This document shows, piece by piece, positions 41,376 to 50,231 of a stretch of DNA of 64,000 nucleotides. Source of the DNA: Psychrobacillus mangrovi (lineage in GTDB: Bacteria > Bacillota > Bacilli > Bacillales_A > Planococcaceae); the NCBI RefSeq assembly GCF_037104765.1, contig NZ_JBAWSY010000010.1, positions 1 to 64,000 on the forward strand, in the 5' to 3' direction. Below the pieces are notes generated by a model. The model was not told the origin of the DNA, did no database searches, and saw only the letters and a program-made list of their open reading frames with translations. Positions within the stretch are counted from its first letter, which is position 1; each line of letters starts with the position of its first letter. Made by a program: the position numbers and the translations under genes.

Positions 41376-41978
41376 TCAATCATTAAAAATGGCTTGAATA
41401 CCTACTGCATAAATGCAGGTTGTTTTAATATCTTCTAATACTGCGTCAGTTGCACCTAATTGAATCGCATTCGTTTTATGAATATCAATTCCTTTTGGGT
41501 ATTGATCGCAAAGGTTAATGGCATATAAAAGCAATTCCTTTAAATAACGTGAAACTACACCGTCACGAAGGGAAGTAGTACGTAAATTGCTATACTTCAA
41601 TAATGTGTCGGGTGCATAATCTACTAAATACTGAATCCATTTTGGTAGTTGCTCAAACTCTGATTGATAATAGCTAACACAATCTTCTTGAGTCGAAAAA
41701 GCAGATACTTTCTGTGGTTCTATTGTGTACTCAGCTTTTCCTGTTATTTCAATAGCTTTAGAAATAGCTTCTATGCCTGATAACCAAGTTGGGATCCCAC
41801 GAGAAATAATTGCGGCAGAAATAAGTTCAGCAATTTCGTTGACAGTATTACCAGCATCAATCGCCACTTCTGTGAAGTGAAGCATAGCTTGTTCTTCACG
41901 ACGAGCTGCAAATAAACCAACTAATAATAATGACTTGTCTTTTTTAGATAGATGAGAATCCTTTAGTAAAGAGTGCAT
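41376..41978 (-). CDS. Carboxymuconolactone decarboxylase-like protein
   Basis: A 200-residue all-helical protein made of two AhpD/CMD-like halves (SKKDKSLLLVGLFAARREEQ and LRDGVVSRYLKELLLYAINL). The redox CxxC pair of AhpD is absent, so it is not a peroxidase partner; a decarboxylase-like or binding role is more likely. A larger relative is encoded at 46805 in the same cluster. Its stop codon overlaps the ribosome site of the next dehydrogenase. A hairpin (42006-42028) separates it from atoE. Confidence 0.72.
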   Translation of the reverse strand: MHSLLKDSHLSKKDKSLLLVGLFAARREEQAMLHFTEVAIDAGNTVNEIAELISAAIISRGIPTWLSGIEAISKAIEITGKAEYTIEPQKVSAFSTQEDCVSYYQSEFEQLPKWIQYLVDYAPDTLLKYSNLRTTSLRDGVVSRYLKELLLYAINLCDQYPKGIDIHKTNAIQLGATDAVLEDIKTTCIYAVGIQAIFND

Positions 41979-42039
41979 TATTAAACCTCCATATAGATGA
42001 AAGAGTCATTGTTATGAAAACAATGACCCTTTTTTGTTT

Positions 42040-43371
42040 TTATAATAAGTAAGACCAAGCAAGCGTAGCGACAATATAGACAATTCCTACATAGAACATA
42101 ATCATTACTAGGAAGCCCATGATGTCTTTTAGTTTTAAACGAGAAAGTGCTAAAGCTGGTAAAATCCAGAATGGCTGAACTAAGTCATTCCAGGCATTAC
42201 CGAGCATAACTGACATCGAAGTCTCTCCAAGTGAAGCGCCCAGTGCTTTTGCTGCATCAATCATGAAAGGACCTTGTACAGCCCAGTGACCGCCTGCAGA
42301 TGGTGCAAAGAAATTAATGAAGAATGAACTGATCAATCCCCAGAAAGGTAATGAATGCTCAGTTGAGATATCAACGAATACTTTTGCAATTGTGTCTACA
42401 AGTCCAGATGCTGCCATGATTGCCATAATACCAGCATAGAATGGGAATTGAAGGATGATACCTGATACGGTTTTGATACCATCTGATAAATGCTCTGTAT
42501 ATTTTGCAGGAGTACCAAGTAAAATAATCCCTACGAATAAAATGATAAAGTTAAGAATATTTAAATCTAATGATTTTCCACTAGAGAAATGTATTACCAC
42601 GTAAATAAGACCTAAAGCGCCTATCAAATAAGATAGTGTACGGCTATTATTTAGTTTGTTAGCAATTGTATTTTCTTCTAATACATTTATTTTTACTTTT
42701 TTAGTATCCGTATGTAAAGCAGGATCAATTTCAATAACATTTTTTGCGTCTTTTGGATGAAGCATAGCGTTAAATAACGGTAATGTGATCAATAAGAAAA
42801 TAGTTGTAATAATCATTGGTAAACTAAAAATAGTTTCTGATAGAGCGATAAGACCCATACTTTCTTCTAAGAAATGGCCAGGTGTTGAAACTAAGATTGG
42901 GATAGAAGCAGAAAGACCTAATCCGTAAAATGTGAAACCAGAATAGGCGGCGGCAATAATTAATGGGTAGTGGACACCTTTTACTTTTACAGCTAATTTT
43001 TTTGCGATAATCCCACCGATTACTAGTCCGAAGCCCCAGTTTAAGTAACTACCAATTCCCCCTACTAGTGTAGCCACAATAATTGCCGTCTTAGGTGTAT
43101 GTACCATACTTGCAATTTTATTTAAGAAGCGATCGGTAATAGGTGCTGTTGCTAATACATAACCCATGGCTAAAATTACAGCCATTTGTGTAGTGAAGGC
43201 TAAAAGGTTCCAAAAGCCGTCACCCCATGAAGTTGTTAAATTGAGGAATGAAATATCTTCAATTAAAAGCGCTAATATAAATGTTAAAATCGTTAAACCA
43301 ATCGCAAACACGAATGGGTCCGGCAAATATTTCTTCATTATTGAAGTGAAGAAATTCGTTAATCTTTCCAT
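42040..43371 (-). CDS. atoE: Short-chain fatty acid transporter, AtoE type
   Basis: A 443-residue membrane protein with about 12 hydrophobic segments and AtoE-family text: YLPDPFVFAIGLTILTFILA, IGSYLNWGFGLVIGGIIAKK, and FFAPSAGGHWAVQGPFMIDA. AtoE imports acetoacetate, butyrate and related short-chain acids. The nearby CoA transferase and thiolase genes make acetoacetate or a C4 acid the likely substrate. GGGGGAC precedes the ATG. It is transcribed away from a DUF3870 gene. Confidence 0.9.
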   Translation of the reverse strand: MERLTNFFTSIMKKYLPDPFVFAIGLTILTFILALLIEDISFLNLTTSWGDGFWNLLAFTTQMAVILAMGYVLATAPITDRFLNKIASMVHTPKTAIIVATLVGGIGSYLNWGFGLVIGGIIAKKLAVKVKGVHYPLIIAAAYSGFTFYGLGLSASIPILVSTPGHFLEESMGLIALSETIFSLPMIITTIFLLITLPLFNAMLHPKDAKNVIEIDPALHTDTKKVKINVLEENTIANKLNNSRTLSYLIGALGLIYVVIHFSSGKSLDLNILNFIILFVGIILLGTPAKYTEHLSDGIKTVSGIILQFPFYAGIMAIMAASGLVDTIAKVFVDISTEHSLPFWGLISSFFINFFAPSAGGHWAVQGPFMIDAAKALGASLGETSMSVMLGNAWNDLVQPFWILPALALSRLKLKDIMGFLVMIMFYVGIVYIVATLAWSYLL

Positions 43372-43531
43372 TATAAAGTCCCCCTAAAATGTAGTTTGAT
43401 GAGTGAATAAGTACTCCCATATAAATCCCTGATGTATTTGGGACAATAAATCTTTATTTACATAACAATGCCTAGTTTTCAGAATAACTATGCTAGAATA
43501 TATCTAGTTAAATTAACGGAGGTCCTTATTT

Positions 43532-43852
43532 ATGCAAAAATTAAATACTTTATTAGTGACTGCGTATGCTAAAGCTCCACAAGGTACATCTATGTATGAG
43601 GTTTATAAACACGCAGGAATTGTCCTTGAGATTGACCAAAAAACACATAAAATAGTAGATGCTGAATTCACGTTTATTACTGGTTTAGCACAAGACTTCT
43701 TTAAAAGAATGTTAGTTGATTTTGATTTTACATCTGATATAAATGTTTTAATTGAGCGTATTGAAGAGCATTATATGGCTCCTTCTAGTGGTTCTGTTAT
43801 TGTTGCTTTAAAATCTGCACAGAAAAGATATTTAGAAAAGATAGCTAAATAG
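43532..43852 (+). CDS. DUF3870 domain protein
   Basis: A 106-residue soluble protein of the DUF3870 type (LNTLLVTAYAKAPQGTSMYE, KIVDAEFTFITGLAQDFFKR, ending VIVALKSAQKRYLEKIAK). The family often occurs beside catabolic dehydrogenase, CoA-transferase or transporter genes; the biochemical role is not known. GGAGGT precedes the ATG. It is the only plus-strand gene in this cluster and is divergent from atoE, which could suggest a regulatory or sensing role. Confidence 0.75.
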   Translation: MQKLNTLLVTAYAKAPQGTSMYEVYKHAGIVLEIDQKTHKIVDAEFTFITGLAQDFFKRMLVDFDFTSDINVLIERIEEHYMAPSSGSVIVALKSAQKRYLEKIAK

Positions 43853-44029
43853 ATCAGTTAAAGTCGTTATCTCATATTAAAGCGGTTACATTTTATCTTT
43901 AAGTGAGAATTCTTTTAGATTGAATACAAAAGGAAATTTGCTAATTGTTCTTGTTCATCATTTTGTTTCAACTCATGATTTATTTTTCCTGAGTATATTG
44001 AAAATAAATAGGTAGTATTTTATTGGTTT

Positions 44030-44260
44030 GGAGAAGCGTCCGCTCGACTCCTGCGGGAAAAGCGAGACAGTCGAGACCCTGCAGGAGCGTAGTAGAGGAA
44101 GGAAGGCTAAGGGCGCCTCGTCCTGAGGCAACGCCTTCATGACCCACATCCTGTTGGCCCAAGCGGCTCGGCGCTCGCCCGCGGAAAGCGAGCGGTAAGC
44201 TTCGGAAAACCTGATCTATCCTATATAAAAATAACTTTGGGTTTGCCTACAGTCTAATAG
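44030..44260. repeat. GC-rich dispersed repeat
   Basis: A GC-rich island in AT-rich DNA, with internal inverted pieces (CGCTCGACTCCTGCGGGA, and GCGCTCGCCCGCGG). Partial copies occur at 7158-7188, in the glmS leader (CATGACCCACATC) and, for its AT-rich 3' flank (GATCTATCCT-TATAAAAATAA...GTCTACAGTCT), at 51352-51400. It codes for nothing I recognise. It resembles multi-copy intergenic repeats of Bacillaceae. Confidence 0.7.
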
Positions 44261-44270
44261 AATTCTCTTT

Positions 44271-45464
44271 TTATTTTGCCTGGCAATTTTCAACAATTGT
44301 TGTGATACCAAGTCCACCAGCGATACAAAGAGTAACTAATCCGTAACGCTTGCCAGTACGCTCTAATTCATGAATAAGCTTGGTCATTAAAATAGCACCA
44401 GTTGCTCCAATTGGGTGTCCCATTGCAATAGCCCCACCGTTAGGATTTACTTTGCTTTGATCTAAACCTAGCTCTTCGATAACTGCCAATGATTGAGAAG
44501 CGAAGGCTTCATTTAGTTCAATAACATCGATGTCCTCAATGGAAAGCCCGGCTTGTTTTATTGCTTTTCGCGTAGCTGGAACAGGCCCAATCCCCATTAT
44601 AGAGGGGTCTACACCTGCAGCGGCTTGAGCTATAATTTTTACCTTTGGCTGAAGCCCTAGCTCTTCGGCCTTTTCTTTTGACATTACTAGAAGAGCTGCA
44701 GCTCCGTCATTACGACCACTTGAGTTAGCTGCGGTAACGGATCCACCTTCACGAAAAACTGGTTTTAAAGTAGTTAGTTTTTCAAGAGGGGTTAACCGTG
44801 GATGCTCATCCACCTGAAAGATCTCCGTCGATTTACGTGTTTTAATTTCGTAAGGGACAATTTGTTTTTCAAAGTAGCCGTTTTTAATAGCATTTTCTGT
44901 ACGAACTTGGCTTTGATAAGCAAACGCATCCTGTGCTTCACGTGAAATTACGTATTTTTCAGCTAAGTTTTCAGCAGTTTCTCCCATTGTTTTTAACCCA
45001 TAGGATTCTGGTTGGGAGCCAGGTTGACTTTCCGTATTAGGATCTAATAAAAGGCTATTTCCTACATTTAGTCCATATCGAGCATTACGAATATAGTAGG
45101 GTGCTGTACTCATAGATTCTGTACCGCCTGCAATAATAACGTCACTTAACCCAAGGGCAATTTGTTGTGCTGCATTGTTAATAGATTGTAAGCCGGAACC
45201 ACATTGACGATGGACAGTGTATCCTGGTACTTCAAGCGGGATATCTGCACGTAATGAAGCAAGGCGAGCTACATTGGACTGATCAGCACTTTGCTTTGCT
45301 TGACCTAAAATCACCTCATCCACTTCATTAGGATCAATTTGTGTGCGAGCCAATAATTCTTTTATAACAGCGGCACCTAAGTAATCAGCAGTCTGATTCA
45401 TTAGTGAACCGCCAAGCTTTCCAATTGCAGTACGAACGCTTTCAACAATCACTACTTCTTTCAT
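44271..45464 (-). CDS. atoB: Acetyl-CoA acetyltransferase (thiolase)
   Basis: A 397-residue thiolase: nucleophilic Cys in HRQCGSGLQSI (about residue 88), NEAFASQ, GGAIAMGHPIGATGA (active-site His) and CIAGGLG with the second Cys. In this setting it splits acetoacetyl-CoA into two acetyl-CoA. Its start overlaps the end of scoB by 4 bp, so the CoA-transferase and thiolase are translated together. The GC-rich repeat follows the stop. Confidence 0.92.
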   Translation of the reverse strand: MKEVVIVESVRTAIGKLGGSLMNQTADYLGAAVIKELLARTQIDPNEVDEVILGQAKQSADQSNVARLASLRADIPLEVPGYTVHRQCGSGLQSINNAAQQIALGLSDVIIAGGTESMSTAPYYIRNARYGLNVGNSLLLDPNTESQPGSQPESYGLKTMGETAENLAEKYVISREAQDAFAYQSQVRTENAIKNGYFEKQIVPYEIKTRKSTEIFQVDEHPRLTPLEKLTTLKPVFREGGSVTAANSSGRNDGAAALLVMSKEKAEELGLQPKVKIIAQAAAGVDPSIMGIGPVPATRKAIKQAGLSIEDIDVIELNEAFASQSLAVIEELGLDQSKVNPNGGAIAMGHPIGATGAILMTKLIHELERTGKRYGLVTLCIAGGLGITTIVENCQAK

Positions 45465-46111
45465 ATTGCTTCCTCCTTATCCAACGCATTGATGAAACTC
45501 GCTTCTGTGTTTGCTTCAACTGTTTCTAAATCTACCCCTGGCATTAATTCAACTAAATGTAATTGACCGTCGACGTATTTAAAAACCGCTAAATCAGTAA
45601 TAATGATATCTACACTACGTGTAGAGGTAATGGGGTAATTACATTCCTTTAAAATTTTACTTTTTCCATCTTTTGATGTATGAGTCATGGTTACAATGAC
45701 CTTGCGGGCACCAACTAGTAAATCCATTGCTCCGCCGACACCGATAATGTTTTTTCCTGGAACTGCCCAGTTGGCAATACGTGCATGTTCATCTACTTGA
45801 AGAACCCCTAGTATTGCTACGTCCACATGACCGCCGCGAATCATAGCAAAAGAGGCAGCGCTATCAAAGTAAGAGGCACCAACAGCTTCTCCAACTGCAA
45901 ACTTCCCTGCGTTGACGATATTTGGGTCAATATCTTCTTCGTTTACATCTTCAACGCCGAGCATTCCATTTTCAGTGTGGAAGAAAACATGGTTGTGTTC
46001 TACATAGTTGGCCACAAGTGTTGGGATACCAATACCTAAGTTAATAATTTGACCATGCTCTAATTCTTTAGCAGCACGTCGAGCGATAGCTTCCTGAATT
46101 GGATTAGCCAT
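45461..46111 (-). CDS. scoB: 3-oxoacid CoA-transferase subunit B
   Basis: Beta subunit (216 residues) of succinyl-CoA:acetoacetate or acetyl-CoA:acetoacetate CoA-transferase. The catalytic Glu that forms the CoA thioester is in HTENGMLGV. LGIGIPTLVANYV and GVGGAMDLLVGARK are family signatures. The MANPIQEA start is chosen because GGAAGGTG stands 9 bp upstream; an in-frame ATG four codons earlier would overlap it. It overlaps scoA by 8 bp. Confidence 0.92.
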   Translation of the reverse strand: MANPIQEAIARRAAKELEHGQIINLGIGIPTLVANYVEHNHVFFHTENGMLGVEDVNEEDIDPNIVNAGKFAVGEAVGASYFDSAASFAMIRGGHVDVAILGVLQVDEHARIANWAVPGKNIIGVGGAMDLLVGARKVIVTMTHTSKDGKSKILKECNYPITSTRSVDIIITDLAVFKYVDGQLHLVELMPGVDLETVEANTEASFINALDKEEAI

Positions 46112-46790
46112 GTTCGATAACACCTTCCTTTGTCAAAATCTTCTTCGCTAAAATGACGCGATCAACGAATAGGTGAGGTGTAACGATTTCATCACTTTTT
46201 AACTCGCCAACTTCAACAATTTCATCCACTTCGACAATAACCGTTTTAGCAGCTGTTGCCATTAGAGGGTTGAAGTTTCGCGCTGTTTTGTAATACACAA
46301 GATTGCCTAATGTATCTGCTTGATGAGCACGAATAATTGCTACATCTGCCTTTAACGCCTCTTCTAGCACATATTCTCCGTCGGCAAATGTTTTTGTTTC
46401 TTTACCTTTTGATAAATTTGTTCCATAAGAGGTTTTTGTATAATAGCCCGCAATCCCTGCGCCGCCCGCTCGAATAGATTCTGCTAATGTGCCCTGTGGC
46501 AATAATTCAATCTCAATTTCACCACGTTGGAAGGCATCGCCTACATCTCGATTTCCGGTGAAATAAGAGCCTATCGCTTTTTTTACTTTCTTTTGTTCTA
46601 GTAATTTTCCTAAGCCTTTACCTTGCTCACCGAGGTTATTACTAATAATGGTTAAGTCCTTTACTTCAAGTTCTACTAAAGTATCTATTAGTGTCAGAGG
46701 GCCACCTACAAGACCAAAGCCGCCAACCATGATCGTTTGACCAGTTTGGACACAATCTAGTGCCTCTTCCGCTGAGTTATAAATTTTCAT
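46104..46790 (-). CDS. scoA: 3-oxoacid CoA-transferase subunit A
   Basis: Alpha subunit (228 residues) of the CoA-transferase that activates acetoacetate: TIMVGGFGLVGGPLTLIDTL near the N terminus, ELLPQGTLAESIRAGGAGI and DVAIIRAHQADTLGNLVYYK are characteristic. With ScoB and the thiolase it turns acetoacetate into acetyl-CoA. Preceded by a CMD-like gene 14 bp upstream, it is the second gene of the operon. Confidence 0.92.
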   Translation of the reverse strand: MKIYNSAEEALDCVQTGQTIMVGGFGLVGGPLTLIDTLVELEVKDLTIISNNLGEQGKGLGKLLEQKKVKKAIGSYFTGNRDVGDAFQRGEIEIELLPQGTLAESIRAGGAGIAGYYTKTSYGTNLSKGKETKTFADGEYVLEEALKADVAIIRAHQADTLGNLVYYKTARNFNPLMATAAKTVIVEVDEIVEVGELKSDEIVTPHLFVDRVILAKKILTKEGVIEHG

Positions 46791-46804
46791 TCTTTTTCAC
46801 TCCG

Positions 46805-47521
46805 TTATTTTTGAATAAGTGCGTCACTGATTTCAAACCAGGAAGGGATACCGGCTGTCAAAAGACAAATGTATCCAAGTTCAGCTAAGCGAGGTTCATC
46901 TACGCCTTTTTCACGTGCTTTTTTTGCCCAATAATCTGTTTCTGTATTCTTTAAAACAGTAGTGTAGATTCCTGTCATTAAAATGTATTTCATTTGTTCA
47001 TCGACTATATTTGATTCAAGTAATTTAGCAGATAAAGCGTTTTCATCACCCGTTATAAAAAGGGAGACGAGTTGTTCATAGTATTTTTTGCTTTCGTTAG
47101 TGGAAGCGAAACTTGCGTAATAACGTACAATATCTGTAGCTGTTGCATCGTGAGAAATTTTTTCAGCCTGGGTGCCAGTCAGTTCAAGTGCATATTCAAA
47201 AGATTGAAGTCCAATTTGTAATGCTTTTTCTCCACCGTAGTAATAGGCAACAAGTAAATACTCAGCTAATTCTCCAAGAGTAGCACCGCCATCGATAGCA
47301 CCTTTTGTATGATAAACCATGCTTCGTGCATAATGTCTAGCGGAATTCATTCCTACTAGTAAAATATCTTTTTCTTTTACAGAAAGTACTCCCTCAGCCA
47401 TAGCCGCGCCACGTAATGCAGTGTAATGGTCTAACATTGCCGGATTGTAATCATGCATTTTTTGTACCCAACCTGGTACGACATCATAAACTTTTTTAAA
47501 GTAATCTAATCCAGTTGCCAT
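46805..47521 (-). CDS. Carboxymuconolactone decarboxylase-like protein (two-domain)
   Basis: A 238-residue helical protein with two AhpD/CMD-like halves: LSVKEKDILLVGMNSARHYA and a weaker second copy ending ARLAELGYICLLTAGIPSWF. The CxxC redox pair is missing (RHYARSMVYH takes its place). It heads the scoAB-thiolase operon and has a shorter relative at 41376. Such proteins accompany many ring- or keto-acid pathways; the reaction is unknown. The leader contains a terminator-like hairpin. Confidence 0.72.
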   Translation of the reverse strand: MATGLDYFKKVYDVVPGWVQKMHDYNPAMLDHYTALRGAAMAEGVLSVKEKDILLVGMNSARHYARSMVYHTKGAIDGGATLGELAEYLLVAYYYGGEKALQIGLQSFEYALELTGTQAEKISHDATATDIVRYYASFASTNESKKYYEQLVSLFITGDENALSAKLLESNIVDEQMKYILMTGIYTTVLKNTETDYWAKKAREKGVDEPRLAELGYICLLTAGIPSWFEISDALIQK

Positions 47522-47542
47522 CTATTTTCACTCCTTTTAAAA

Positions 47543-47654
47543 AATAAAAAAGGCCACACTACTCTCATGAACACGTATCAAAAGTGTCATTGAAAGTAAT
47601 GAGGCCAACAGTCAAGTGGGGAATAACAAAGAAAGGTTATTTCCTTGTAGCCAC
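47543..47654 (-). promoter_or_regulatory. Structured leader of the sco operon (possible attenuator)
   Basis: On the minus strand an upstream stem GTGG...GGAAATAAC/GTTATTCC...CCAC (47654-47617) is followed by a long stem GGCCTCATTACTTTCA/TGAGAGTAGTGTGGCC (about 47605-47552) and seven T residues, ending ~11 nt before the ribosome site. It could terminate the upstream hydrolase transcript or regulate readthrough. No known riboswitch class was recognised. Confidence 0.55.
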
Positions 47655-47721
47655 CTGATAGGCTGTATATTAAGGTTAATTAAATATTCACATAAAATTC
47701 GACAAATTTCAATCTTTTTTT

Positions 47722-48555
47722 TTATAATTTTTTTACAAAATCTTTTATTGTTGGATTAACGTCGCTTCGTTCCTCGAATACAAGTGTGTAATGATTGCTA
47801 TCAGAAGTGATTTTGTGGATATTTTTTGCGTGTTGTTGTGTTTCAATATAGGATTCAGCTAAAAATAGCGCCGGCATTGAGCCAATACCACCTGTTGAAT
47901 GTACCAGCAAAACTGGGCATTCTACATTAGCAAATACTTCAGCTGGTTTGTAATCGTAGAAGCTTTGGAAGTCTTGTCGAATTTTTGCCTCATCGGATTT
48001 ATTCTCCCAGTGTCCATCTACTTCAGCTATCTCATAGCGGCCAACACTTTCCATATGCTCATCCCAAACTACTCCAAGATTGCTATAGATTTTTTTGATT
48101 TCCTCCAAATAGGCTTCTGCGGTTTCATAATTTTTACTAATACGACCCAGAGAAGGCTCAACTATTTGTCGTTGATGATCCGTACATGTAGCAGCCCCAT
48201 CAAGTAAAATGACACCTTTCACATCATCTCGTTTACTAGCGACATTTGCCATAATGAACCCACCCATTGAGTAGCCCATTAATATTGGATTTTGGATATT
48301 TAATGCATCGATTAAACTAATGATATCTTGTGTATGTTGCTCGATACCTGTATTTTCTGTCGCAGCGGAACTATTACCACGGCCTCTTAAATCGACAGAA
48401 ATAAATCGGTAATCTCCTTTAAGTAATTCAGCGTAGTAATGTAGTTGTTTATTATTTCCTGTTAAGCCATGCACTCCAATGATGACACCTTGTGTTCCTT
48501 CATATTCAGCATAAGCTAGCGTACCGCCGTTGACTTCGATTGAACGATATTCCAT
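47722..48555 (-). CDS. Alpha/beta hydrolase
   Basis: A 277-residue soluble hydrolase: oxyanion region GVHGLTGN, DLRGRGNSSA, nucleophile elbow MGYSMGGF (Ser), a late Asp in SDVNP or the preceding strand, and catalytic His in DSNHYTLVF. Similar enzymes cleave esters, lactones or C-C bonds of keto acids. It lies 200 bp upstream of the sco operon on the same strand, so it may act in the same pathway, for example on an ester or lactone precursor. Confidence 0.82.
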   Translation of the reverse strand: MEYRSIEVNGGTLAYAEYEGTQGVIIGVHGLTGNNKQLHYYAELLKGDYRFISVDLRGRGNSSAATENTGIEQHTQDIISLIDALNIQNPILMGYSMGGFIMANVASKRDDVKGVILLDGAATCTDHQRQIVEPSLGRISKNYETAEAYLEEIKKIYSNLGVVWDEHMESVGRYEIAEVDGHWENKSDEAKIRQDFQSFYDYKPAEVFANVECPVLLVHSTGGIGSMPALFLAESYIETQQHAKNIHKITSDSNHYTLVFEERSDVNPTIKDFVKKL

Positions 48556-48725
48556 ATGTATCCTCCTTATGTTAAAAGTCTAAAATTATTTGTACACCTA
48601 CTTTCTGGAAATGTCAAAATATTTTTATAGATTTGACTAAAAAAATGCTCAGTTGAATGTCAAAATTCACATTAAAATTGTTATGAATGACAGACGTGTA
48701 ATTATCTATGCCAGAGCATTTAAAT

Positions 48726-48753
48726 TTGTTTCTAATGTTCTTATGGGTACAAT
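48726..48753 (+). promoter_or_regulatory. Promoter of the flavin oxidoreductase gene
   Basis: TTGTTT (48726-48731) and TACAAT (48748-48753) with a 16-bp spacer, ~36 bp before the start. Confidence 0.55.
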
Positions 48754-48789
48754 AGAAATGAAACTTATCCTAGAAAGGACAAATTTTAA

Positions 48790-49791
48790 ATGTCAAAAAT
48801 ACAAATACCTATATCAGTTTTGAATTTGGCTCCTATACGCAATGGGCAAGGGCCTAAAGAGGCCATTGATGCAATGGTGGATTTGGCGCAAGCAACTGAG
48901 AAAATGGGCTACACAAGATATTGGATTGCTGAGCATCATAATACGTCAACACTAGTAAGCTCAGCTACCTCTATTTTAATTAAACATACGTTAGAGAATA
49001 CTGAACATATACGCGTTGGTTCTGGCGGAATCATGCTACCTAACCATTCTCCTTTAGTAGTTGCCGAACAATTTGGAACAATGGCGACACTATATCCTAA
49101 TCGATTAGACTTAGGTTTGGGTCGAGCACCTGGTACAGATATGCTAACAGCAAATGCACTAAGAAGATCTCAAAAAGATTCTGTTTACACATTTCCAGAA
49201 GATGTTAAGTCATTGCTTAAATATTTTGAGCAGGAAGAACTCCAAGGTTATATAAAAGCTTATCCAGGTGTTGGCACGAATATTCCTATTTATATTCTTG
49301 GTTCATCGACAGATTCAGCTGTGTTAGCCGCTAAATTAGGCTTACCATATGTATTTGCTTCCCATTTTGCACCTAGACATATGGAGGAGGCAATTTCGAT
49401 CTATCGAAATAGATTCCAACCTTCCAAATACTTAGAAGCCCCATATATGGTAGTTTGTCTTAATGTGATAGCAGCTGAAAGTGATGAAGAAGCAAAATTT
49501 GAATCTACAACGATGCAGCAATTTTTCTTGAACGTTGTACGTGGCTCACAAGTGCCGTTAAGCCCTCCAGTTGAAAACATGGATTCACTTTGGAGTCCAT
49601 CTGAAAAAGAAATGGCTACCTCGATGTCCAGTATGATTTTATTGGGAGATAAACAATCCATTCGAGAGCAGTTAACCGATTTTCAAGAAAAGTATAATGT
49701 GGATGAAATCATGGCGGTATCTTATATTTATGATCCTGCCAAACAGAAACGTTCTTATGAAATTTTAAAAGAGGTCGTTGATGGCGATTAA
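48790..49791 (+). CDS. LLM-class flavin oxidoreductase (luciferase-like)
   Basis: A 333-residue bacterial-luciferase-type protein of the group called 'MsnO8' or YhbW-like: ISVLNLAPIRNGQGPKEAI, YWIAEHHNTSTLVSSA, GSGGIMLPNHSPLVVAEQFG and LYPNRLDLGLGRAPGTD are its usual text. It uses reduced FMN, but the substrate is not known for this group. It is divergent from the alpha/beta hydrolase and has its own strong terminator. Confidence 0.86.
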   Translation: MSKIQIPISVLNLAPIRNGQGPKEAIDAMVDLAQATEKMGYTRYWIAEHHNTSTLVSSATSILIKHTLENTEHIRVGSGGIMLPNHSPLVVAEQFGTMATLYPNRLDLGLGRAPGTDMLTANALRRSQKDSVYTFPEDVKSLLKYFEQEELQGYIKAYPGVGTNIPIYILGSSTDSAVLAAKLGLPYVFASHFAPRHMEEAISIYRNRFQPSKYLEAPYMVVCLNVIAAESDEEAKFESTTMQQFFLNVVRGSQVPLSPPVENMDSLWSPSEKEMATSMSSMILLGDKQSIREQLTDFQEKYNVDEIMAVSYIYDPAKQKRSYEILKEVVDGD

Positions 49792-49888
49792 TAATACTTC
49801 ACCGTCTTTAAAAAATAACGAAAAAGTCTTTTAAATATAAGTTAGATTATTCAACAATCGCGCCCGTTTCTGGAATAAACTATACAAA

Positions 49889-49934
49889 AATAACCCGTTC
49901 GAAAAATGCACTTTTTCGAACGGGTTATTTAATT
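49889..49934 (+). terminator. Very strong terminator
   Basis: A perfect 18-bp stem (49889-49906 with 49912-49929) with a 5-nt loop, followed by T-rich sequence. Confidence 0.85.
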
Positions 49935-50231
49935 ATTTCATACGCTAATGAAGTCACTTCACTTTTTTGGATCATTTATCAAAAGGATTATTAAACCTTT
50001 GCTTATTTTTAAAGGAATACTGTATCGGATAACCTGTTTAAAGAATTGTTAAATCCTTGTTAAGCCCTAAAATGGAAATAAGCGCTAATCCTTTTTACAG
50101 GAAAGTGCCCGTTTCTTGAAATACAAGAGTTCATCGAGTATTGTAGGTAAAATATAGAAATAGAGTATTACTATTCTATTAATTCCATTAGTAGATTTGT
50201 AAAAAAACGTAAGGAAAAAGGTAACTTTTCG
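49935..50231. other. Intergenic with a short repeated motif
   Basis: No gene is seen in the ~530 bp before glpQ. GCCCGTTTCTGGAATAAAC (49862) and GCCCGTTTCTTGAAATAC (50107) are two related motifs of unknown meaning. Confidence 0.4.

Noticed and set aside
43980..44162. Minus-strand ORF inside the GC-rich repeat
   Set aside because: Repeat DNA without a ribosome site or domain.
47543..47654. T-box or known riboswitch in the sco leader
   Set aside because: No T-box sequence, specifier loop or known aptamer consensus could be found; kept only as an unnamed structured leader.
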